DNA from: JAGPUQ01 sp041594335
GTDB lineage: Bacteria > Pseudomonadota > Gammaproteobacteria > Pseudomonadales > Porticoccaceae
Assembly (NCBI GenBank): GCA_041594335.1
Contig: JBFHML010000005.1
Coordinates: 1 to 64,000 of the forward strand
DNA: 64,000 bases
Direction: 5' to 3'
Shown here one piece after another: positions 58,860 through 64,000 of the stretch. Position numbers and translations under genes: made by a program. Every line of letters begins with the position of its first letter. Positions within the stretch are counted from its first letter, which is position 1. The notes below the pieces were generated by a model. The model was not told the DNA's origin, searched no databases, and saw only the letters and a program-made list of their open reading frames with translations.

Positions 58860-61634
58860 TTGGCAGCGATACTTAGAAAACTGTTTGGTACTCAGAACGA
58901 GCGCACCTTGCGCGCGCTGCGCAAGACGGTGCGCGCGATCAACGACGCCGGTAGCGCGCTAGAGGGGCTGGATGACGCCGCGCTGCGCGCCAAGACCGAG
59001 GCGTTCCGCGACCGGCTGGCCGGCGGCGCGAGCCTGGATCAGCTGTTGCCGGAAGCCTTTGCCGTGGTGCGTGAGGCCGCGGCACGAAAACTGGGACTGC
59101 GTCATTTCGACGTCCAGCTGGTCGGCGGCATCGTCCTGCACCAGGGGAAGATCGCCGAGATGCGGACCGGGGAGGGCAAAACCCTGGTCGCCACCCTGCC
59201 GGCCTACCTCAATGCGTTGACCGGCGACGGCGTTCACGTGGTGACCGTCAACGATTATCTCGCCCGCCGCGATGCGACCTGGATGGGGCCGATCTACCAG
59301 GCGCTCGGGCTGACCGTCGGCGTGATCCAGTCATTTGCCGGCGCGGGCGCCGCAAATTCCTTCCGTCTCGAAGAAAACGGCGAACTGGCACCGGTAAGCC
59401 GCAGCGAAGCCTATGCTGCAGACATCCTCTACGGGACCAACAACGAATTTGGTTTCGACTACCTGCGCGACAACATGGCGCTGCGCCTGGAGGACAAAAG
59501 CCAGCGTGGCCAGGCCTATGCGATCGTGGATGAAGTGGACTCCATTCTCATCGACGAGGCGCGCACACCGCTCATTATCTCCGGCGCCGCCCGCGACAGC
59601 TCCGCGCTCTACAAGCGCATCGATCAATTGGTGCAATTGCTCTCGCCGGAGACCGAAGGTGCCGCCGGCGATTTCGTTCCGGACGAAAAGACGCGGCAGG
59701 TGGAACTCACCGAAACCGGCCACGAGAAGATCGAACAGCTGCTCGCCGGCGAAGAGTTATTGGGCCCCGAGGACAGCCTCTACCAGGCGGCCAATCTCGG
59801 GCTTTTGCACCATGTCCACAATGCGTTGCGCGCCCGCAACCTGTTCCATCGCGATGTCGAGTACATCGTGCGCGATGGCCAGGTCGTACTGATCGACGAG
59901 CATACCGGGCGCACCATGCCCGGCCGACGCCTGTCGGAAGGGCTACACCAGGCGATCGAGGCCAAGGAGGGAGTGGCGATCCAAAGCGAGAGCCAAACGC
60001 TCGCCTCCACCACGTTCCAGAACTATTTCCGGCTCTACGAAAAGCTCTCCGGCATGACCGGTACCGCCGACACCGAGGCCTTCGAGTTCCAGCAGATTTA
60101 CGGCCTCCAGGTCGTGGTGATTCCGCCCAACAAGCCCATCGTGCGCCAGGATCTCAACGATCTCATCTATCTGACGCAGCAAGAAAAATACGACGCTGTG
60201 GTGGAGGACATCATCTCCTGCCGCGAGCAGGGCGCACCCGTGCTGGTGGGTACCGCCTCGATCGAGAACTCGGAGCGACTGTCCGCCGAGCTGCAAGCGC
60301 GCGGTATCGAGCACCAGGTGCTCAACGCCAAGTTCCACGAAAAAGAAGCACAGATCATCGCCCAGGCCGGGCGTCCCGGGGCGGTGACCATTGCCACCAA
60401 CATGGCGGGTCGCGGCACGGATATCGTCCTCGGCGGCAATCTGGATGCAGAGCTGGCGGCGCTGGAGTCGCCCGACGAGGCCGAAATCGCCCGCATCAAG
60501 GCCGATTGGCGGCAGCGGCACGAACAGGTCTTGGCCGCCGGTGGGCTGCATATCCTGGGTACTGAGCGCCACGAGTCCCGGCGCATCGACAACCAGCTGC
60601 GCGGCCGCGCGGGGCGCCAGGGCGATCCCGGTGTCTCCCGATTCTACCTGTCCATGGAGGACAGCCTGATGCGGCTGTTCATCTCCGATCGGGTGAAGTC
60701 CATGATGGGCGCCCTGGGTATGGAGCAGGGCGAGGCGATCGAGCACCGCATGGTCACCAACGCGGTGGAAAAGGCGCAGCGCAAGGTCGAGGGCCGCAAC
60801 TTCGACATCCGCAAGCAGTTGCTGGAATATGACGACGTCGCCAATGACCAGCGTCAGGTCATCTATCAGCAGCGCGACGAGCTGCTCGCCGCCGAGCAGA
60901 TCTCCGACATCATCGACAATCTGCGTCGCGATGTGGTCGGAGAAATCATCGACCGCTTTATCCCGCCCCAGAGTCTCGCCGAGCAATGGGATGTCCAGGG
61001 CCTCGAAGAAGAGTTGCACCGCGAGCTCAACCTGGAGCTGGCGGTGCAGCGCTGGCTCGACGAGGACGACCATCTGCACGAAGAAGGCCTGCGCGCCCGG
61101 ATCCACCAGGCGGCCGATGACGGCTATGCGGCGCGGGTGGCGGAGATCGGCCCCGATATGCACCTGATCGAGAAGCAGGTCATGTTGCAGGTGCTCGACA
61201 ATCACTGGAAGGAGCATCTCGCGGCCATGGACCACCTGCGCCAGGGTATCGGTCTGCGCGCCTATGCGCAGAAGAACCCCAAGCAGGAATATAAGCGCGA
61301 AGCCTTCGCGATGTTTCAGGATCTCTTGTCCAACATCAAGCACGACGCGGTGCGTTTTCTAGCCCGCCTTGAAGTCCGTCGCCAAGACGAAGTGGAGGCG
61401 TTGGAGCGCCGCCGTCGCGAGGAGGAAGCGCAGCGCCAGCTCGCCTTTCAGCACCGCGAAGCCTCGGCGCTTGCCGAAGCGGCGCCCGCCGAAGCGGCAA
61501 GCGCCGCAGCTGGTGGTGGTCGGACCGCGGCCTCGGCGGCGCCCTTTACCCGCGACGCGCCCAAAGTGGGCCGCAATGCGCCTTGCCCGTGCGGCTCCGG
61601 CAAAAAGTACAAGCAATGCCACGGCCGGCTTTGA
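58860..61634 (+). CDS. secA: Protein translocase ATPase SecA
   Basis: A preprotein translocase motor of about 924 residues. Walker A is MRTGEGKTLVATLP, the Walker B/DEAD region is VDEVDSILIDEARTPLI, GTNNEFGFDYLRDNMA and MAGRGTDIVLGGN lie in NBD1 and NBD2, and the C-terminal zinc motif CPCGSGKKYKQCH, for SecB and ribosome contact, is intact. The start is uncertain: the TTG at 58860 gives the usual N-terminus (AAILRKLFGTQNERTLRAL), while the GTG at 58827 would add 11 residues but has GAGGG only one base upstream. Confidence 0.97.
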   Translation: MAAILRKLFGTQNERTLRALRKTVRAINDAGSALEGLDDAALRAKTEAFRDRLAGGASLDQLLPEAFAVVREAAARKLGLRHFDVQLVGGIVLHQGKIAEMRTGEGKTLVATLPAYLNALTGDGVHVVTVNDYLARRDATWMGPIYQALGLTVGVIQSFAGAGAANSFRLEENGELAPVSRSEAYAADILYGTNNEFGFDYLRDNMALRLEDKSQRGQAYAIVDEVDSILIDEARTPLIISGAARDSSALYKRIDQLVQLLSPETEGAAGDFVPDEKTRQVELTETGHEKIEQLLAGEELLGPEDSLYQAANLGLLHHVHNALRARNLFHRDVEYIVRDGQVVLIDEHTGRTMPGRRLSEGLHQAIEAKEGVAIQSESQTLASTTFQNYFRLYEKLSGMTGTADTEAFEFQQIYGLQVVVIPPNKPIVRQDLNDLIYLTQQEKYDAVVEDIISCREQGAPVLVGTASIENSERLSAELQARGIEHQVLNAKFHEKEAQIIAQAGRPGAVTIATNMAGRGTDIVLGGNLDAELAALESPDEAEIARIKADWRQRHEQVLAAGGLHILGTERHESRRIDNQLRGRAGRQGDPGVSRFYLSMEDSLMRLFISDRVKSMMGALGMEQGEAIEHRMVTNAVEKAQRKVEGRNFDIRKQLLEYDDVANDQRQVIYQQRDELLAAEQISDIIDNLRRDVVGEIIDRFIPPQSLAEQWDVQGLEEELHRELNLELAVQRWLDEDDHLHEEGLRARIHQAADDGYAARVAEIGPDMHLIEKQVMLQVLDNHWKEHLAAMDHLRQGIGLRAYAQKNPKQEYKREAFAMFQDLLSNIKHDAVRFLARLEVRRQDEVEALERRRREEEAQRQLAFQHREASALAEAAPAEAASAAAGGGRTAASAAPFTRDAPKVGRNAPCPCGSGKKYKQCHGRL

Positions 61635-61661
61635 TCGGCCGCAGCGCGGTGCGGCTCGCTC

Positions 61662-62870
61662 GTGGCCGTGGGTGACGGCCGGCTACCGCCGCTGGCGGCG
61701 GTAGCCGGGGTGCGCCTGGGTACCGCCAGTGCTGGCGTGCGCAAGCCCGGGCGGCGCGACTTGGTGGTGATCGAGCTGGCGCCGGGCGCCAGCAGTGCCG
61801 GCCTGTTTACCCGCAATGCCTTTTGTGCCGCTCCGGTGCAGATCGCCCGCGACCATCTGCGCCGCGCGGCACCGCGGTTTTGGGTGATTAACACCGGCAA
61901 TGCCAATGCCGGCACCGGCCAGCCGGGCCTGGAGGCCGCGCAAGCGGTCTGCGCCGCGCTGGCGCGGGAGGCCGGGGTCGAGTCCGAACGGGTTTTGCCC
62001 TTTTCCACCGGCGTCATCGGCGAGCCGCTGCCTGCTGAACGGATCGTCGCCGCGCTGCCGAGCGCCCTCGCGGCGCTGGCCGCCGATGGCTGGCCGCTCG
62101 CTGCGGAAGGGATTTTGACGACGGATACGCGGCCCAAGGGCGCGAGCCGTTCGGTTCGCATCGCCGGTCGTGACCTGACCGTTACCGGCATTGCCAAGGG
62201 CGCGGGCATGATCCGACCGGATATGGCGACCATGCTCGCCTTTGTCGCCACCGATGCCCAGGTTGCGGAGCCGGTGCTGCAGGGGCTGCTCAAAGACGCC
62301 GCGGCGCGCTCGTTCAACCGCATTACCATCGATGGCGATACCTCCACCAATGACGCGCTCATGTTGGCCGCCACCGGGGCCGTGGATGTGACGCTGGATG
62401 CTGAAGGGCTGGCCGCGCTGGGCGAAGCCATCACTGGAGTGTGTGTGGAATTGGCGCAAGCCATCGTGCGTGACGGCGAGGGCGCCACCAAGTTCGTGAC
62501 TGTGTGCGTCGAAGGTGGCGCCAATCCCGGCGAATGCCTGGCGGTGGCCTATGCCGTGGCGGAATCTCCGCTGGTCAAGACCGCGCTCTTCGCCAGTGAT
62601 CCCAACTGGGGGCGAATTCTCGCCGCGGTTGGCCGCGCGGGGGTAACGGGGCTCGATGTCGCGCGCGTCAGCCTCTGGCTCGATGAAGTGTTGATTGCGG
62701 AAGGGGGTGCCCGTGCTCCCGGCTATACCGAAGCCGACGGTCAGCGGGTGATGGACCGTGAGGACATCACCATCCGTCTGCACCTGGGCCGGGGCGGGCA
62801 CACGGAGACACTCTGGACCACCGACCTTTCTCACGAGTACGTGCGGATCAATGCCGAGTACCGGAGCTGA
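61662..62870 (+). CDS. argJ: Bifunctional ornithine/glutamate N-acetyltransferase ArgJ
   Basis: A 402-residue self-processing enzyme of the cyclic arginine route, transferring acetyl from N-acetylornithine to glutamate. The cleavage site and nucleophilic Thr are in RPDMATMLAFVATDA (Ala-Thr-Met-Leu), with GIAKGAGM just before it; ITIDGDTSTNDA and FASDPNWGRILAAVG are also conserved. Whether it is mono- or bifunctional cannot be judged by eye. argA and argE lie 54 kb upstream. The GTG start at 61662 follows secA by 27 bases, the same order as in pseudomonads. Confidence 0.96.
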   Translation: MAVGDGRLPPLAAVAGVRLGTASAGVRKPGRRDLVVIELAPGASSAGLFTRNAFCAAPVQIARDHLRRAAPRFWVINTGNANAGTGQPGLEAAQAVCAALAREAGVESERVLPFSTGVIGEPLPAERIVAALPSALAALAADGWPLAAEGILTTDTRPKGASRSVRIAGRDLTVTGIAKGAGMIRPDMATMLAFVATDAQVAEPVLQGLLKDAAARSFNRITIDGDTSTNDALMLAATGAVDVTLDAEGLAALGEAITGVCVELAQAIVRDGEGATKFVTVCVEGGANPGECLAVAYAVAESPLVKTALFASDPNWGRILAAVGRAGVTGLDVARVSLWLDEVLIAEGGARAPGYTEADGQRVMDREDITIRLHLGRGGHTETLWTTDLSHEYVRINAEYRS

Positions 62871-63279
62871 ACCGGAGTCGGCACCGCCACTGCGTGTGGT
62901 CGCGGGCATCATTCTCGCGCCCGCTGCCGACCGCATCCTGCTGGCCCGCCGTCCGCTGCATAAGCACCTCGGCGGCCTGTGGGAGTTTCCGGGCGGCAAG
63001 CTCGAAGCCGGTGAGGATGCTGCCGCCGGTCTTGTCCGAGAGCTGGCCGAAGAGCTGGCCATCCAGGTGCTCGACTGCGAGCGCTATCTCAGCCTCCACC
63101 ACGATTATGGAGACCGCCGACTCCACCTCGAAGCGTGGTTGGTGCGCGCCTTTGCGGGGGATCCGATCGGTAACGAAGGCCAGGAGATCGCCTGGGTGGA
63201 GCGCCTGTGCCTCGACCACTATCCAATGCCGGTGGCCAACAAGCCCATCGCCGCGGCGTTGCGTGCTGCGGCCCCATAG
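62851..63279 (+). CDS. mutT: Nudix hydrolase MutT (8-oxo-dGTP diphosphatase-like)
   Basis: A 142-residue Nudix protein. The Nudix box is GGKLEAGEDAAAGLVRELAEEL, with all metal-binding Glu and Arg residues (GKLEAGE, RELAEEL), though the usual Gly after EEx is Ala. FPGGKLEAGE preceded by HLGGLWEF is the MutT/CtfA-like context, so it probably sanitises oxidised dGTP. It overlaps the argJ end by 20 bases. The ATG at 62851 is the only reasonable start. Confidence 0.9.
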   Translation: MPSTGAEPESAPPLRVVAGIILAPAADRILLARRPLHKHLGGLWEFPGGKLEAGEDAAAGLVRELAEELAIQVLDCERYLSLHHDYGDRRLHLEAWLVRAFAGDPIGNEGQEIAWVERLCLDHYPMPVANKPIAAALRAAAP

Positions 63280-63306
63280 ACCCCCTAAGCGCCGCTAAGG
63301 GCTCGA

Positions 63307-63507
63307 TCAATACCCCTCCGGGTCGGCCTCTGGATCCGCGTCGTCCAGGGCCGGTTCGCCGGGAATCCGATGTCGCTCGCCCGCCCAGTCGCCGAAGTCG
63401 ATCTGTCGGCAACGGACCGAGCAGAACGGCCGCTCGGGGAATTCGGGGCCCCAGGCCACCGGCTTGGTGCAGGTGGGGCAGCGCACCACCAGGGTGGCAC
63501 CGCTCAT
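63307..63507 (-). CDS. yacG: DNA gyrase inhibitor / zinc-binding protein YacG
   Basis: A 66-residue protein with a four-Cys zinc site (CPTC near residue 10 and CSVRC near residue 30) and the family segment RQIDFGDWAGERHRIPGEP. YacG binds GyrB and blocks gyrase in E. coli. The ATG at 63507 overlaps the coaE stop (ATGA), so the two are coupled. It converges on mutT with 27 bases between them. Confidence 0.94.
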   Translation of the reverse strand: MSGATLVVRCPTCTKPVAWGPEFPERPFCSVRCRQIDFGDWAGERHRIPGEPALDDADPEADPEGY

Positions 63508-64000
63508 GAGTCCGGTTCCGCGCTGCGCGCGGCGAGCTGAAGATAGTGGCGGTGCAGGGCGGCTACCTGATCGTCCAGCGCTTCGGGAGGGCCGGCGTTG
63601 TCGATGCAATCATCGGCCCTGGCGCGGCGCTCCGCGCGGTCCATTTGGGCGGCCATGATGGCTCGGATCTGTTCTGGCGAGTTGCCATCCCGCGCTGCGG
63701 CGCGGGCTTCCTGCACGGCTTCGGGCACATCCACCACCAGGGTGCGCTGGACCATCCGGTGCTGGCTGCCCTCGAACAGCAAGGGCGATTCCAGGATGGC
63801 GTAGGGCCCCGGCGCTTCCGCGAGCTGCGCGCGCAGCCACTCGCCGATGCGCGGGTGGAGTAGCTGTTCGAGCCAGCGCCGCTCCTGCGGGTCGTCGAAC
63901 ACCCGCTGGCGCAGCGCCGCGCGATCCAGGCGGCCATCGGCCTGGATCACCGCAGGCCCAAAGTGCTCGGCGATGGCCGCCAGCGCCGGTGTCCCCGGTT
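63504..64000 (-). CDS. coaE: Dephospho-CoA kinase, 5' end outside the window
   Basis: About 165 C-terminal residues of the last enzyme of CoA synthesis, phosphorylating dephospho-CoA. The substrate region ADGRLDRAALRQRVFDDPQERRWLEQLLHP, read in parts, and the LLFEGSQHRMVQRTLVVDVPEA segment are typical; the lid ends in RADDCIDNAG. The N-terminal P-loop is cut off by the window edge, not by mutation. Together with coaX this window carries two CoA pathway genes. Confidence 0.94.
   Translation of the reverse strand, partial: PGTPALAAIAEHFGPAVIQADGRLDRAALRQRVFDDPQERRWLEQLLHPRIGEWLRAQLAEAPGPYAILESPLLFEGSQHRMVQRTLVVDVPEAVQEARAAARDGNSPEQIRAIMAAQMDRAERRARADDCIDNAGPPEALDDQVAALHRHYLQLAARSAEPDS

Noticed and set aside
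59943..61343. 466-residue open frame antisense to secA
   Set aside because: A shadow of a certain gene.
61683..63062. 459-residue open frame antisense to argJ and mutT
   Set aside because: A shadow of two certain genes; no homology recognised.

Overview
The window is a stretch of a GC-rich gammaproteobacterial chromosome (about two thirds G+C by eye). The class call rests on gene order. There is a full division and cell wall (dcw) cluster running mraZ-rsmH-ftsL-ftsI-murE-murF-mraY-murD-ftsW-murG-murC-ddlB-ftsQ-ftsA-ftsZ-lpxC, then an M23 peptidase, secA, argJ and mutT, converging on yacG and coaE. An rsmI / lpoA-yraN-diaA-dolP block and an RNase P RNA gene lie upstream. The order resembles pseudomonads and purple sulfur bacteria more than enterics, but the acyl-CoA genes and the 1329-residue membrane protein are not pseudomonad-like. 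I do not name a genus. I see no mobile element, prophage, CRISPR array or tRNA.

Layout. 1-850: ppnP and slyD (minus). 1087-6588: a minus-strand operon for valine breakdown from isobutyryl-CoA to propionyl-CoA (mmsA, acyl-CoA dehydrogenase, enoyl-CoA hydratase, 3-hydroxyisobutyryl-CoA hydrolase, mmsB). 6762-9283: argE and argA. 9318-10328: a small monooxygenase-fold protein and a methyltransferase. 10786-15457: ilvD (plus), converging on HAD phosphatase-lgt-thyA-folA (minus). 15612-19601: a very large conserved but uncharacterised membrane protein with what looks like an internally duplicated periplasmic module. 19690-23982: an SDR dehydrogenase, a TauE/SafE permease, birA, coaX and a protein with nine Asp-Ala repeats encoded by a perfect hexanucleotide array. 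24130-26053: a cold-shock protein and prfC. 26101-33227: D-aminoacylase-like amidohydrolase, glutaryl-CoA dehydrogenase, alr, an FtsN-like SPOR protein and acetoacetyl-CoA synthetase. 33244-37377: dolP-diaA-yraN-lpoA (minus), back to back with rsmI. 37503-39323: tesB and a phosphotriesterase-family gene. 39473-39828: RNase P RNA. 40085-57868: dcw cluster and lpxC. 57884-64000: M23 peptidase, secA, argJ, mutT, yacG and the 3' part of coaE.

How they work together. Envelope growth dominates: precursor synthesis (murC-F, mraY, murG, ddlB, alr), septal synthesis (ftsI, ftsW, ftsL, ftsQ, ftsA, ftsZ, FtsN-like), PBP activation (lpoA), lipoproteins (lgt, dolP), lipid A (lpxC) and secretion (secA). 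The second theme is acyl-CoA and branched-chain amino acid catabolism (valine operon, gcdH, acetoacetyl-CoA synthetase, tesB, SDR), which suggests a heterotroph able to use organic and amino acids. Arginine synthesis is represented by argA, argE and argJ.

The most useful non-gene signals are: a 10-bp phased MraZ operator over the mra promoter; a set of extended -10 promoters (TGnTAnnnT) without clear -35 boxes; three consecutive hairpins between ftsZ and lpxC; a palindrome centred on the gcdH -10 box; and a long run of 4-bp stop/start overlaps through the dcw cluster. I found no clear candidate for a wholly new system. The 1329-residue protein is the best unexplained gene.
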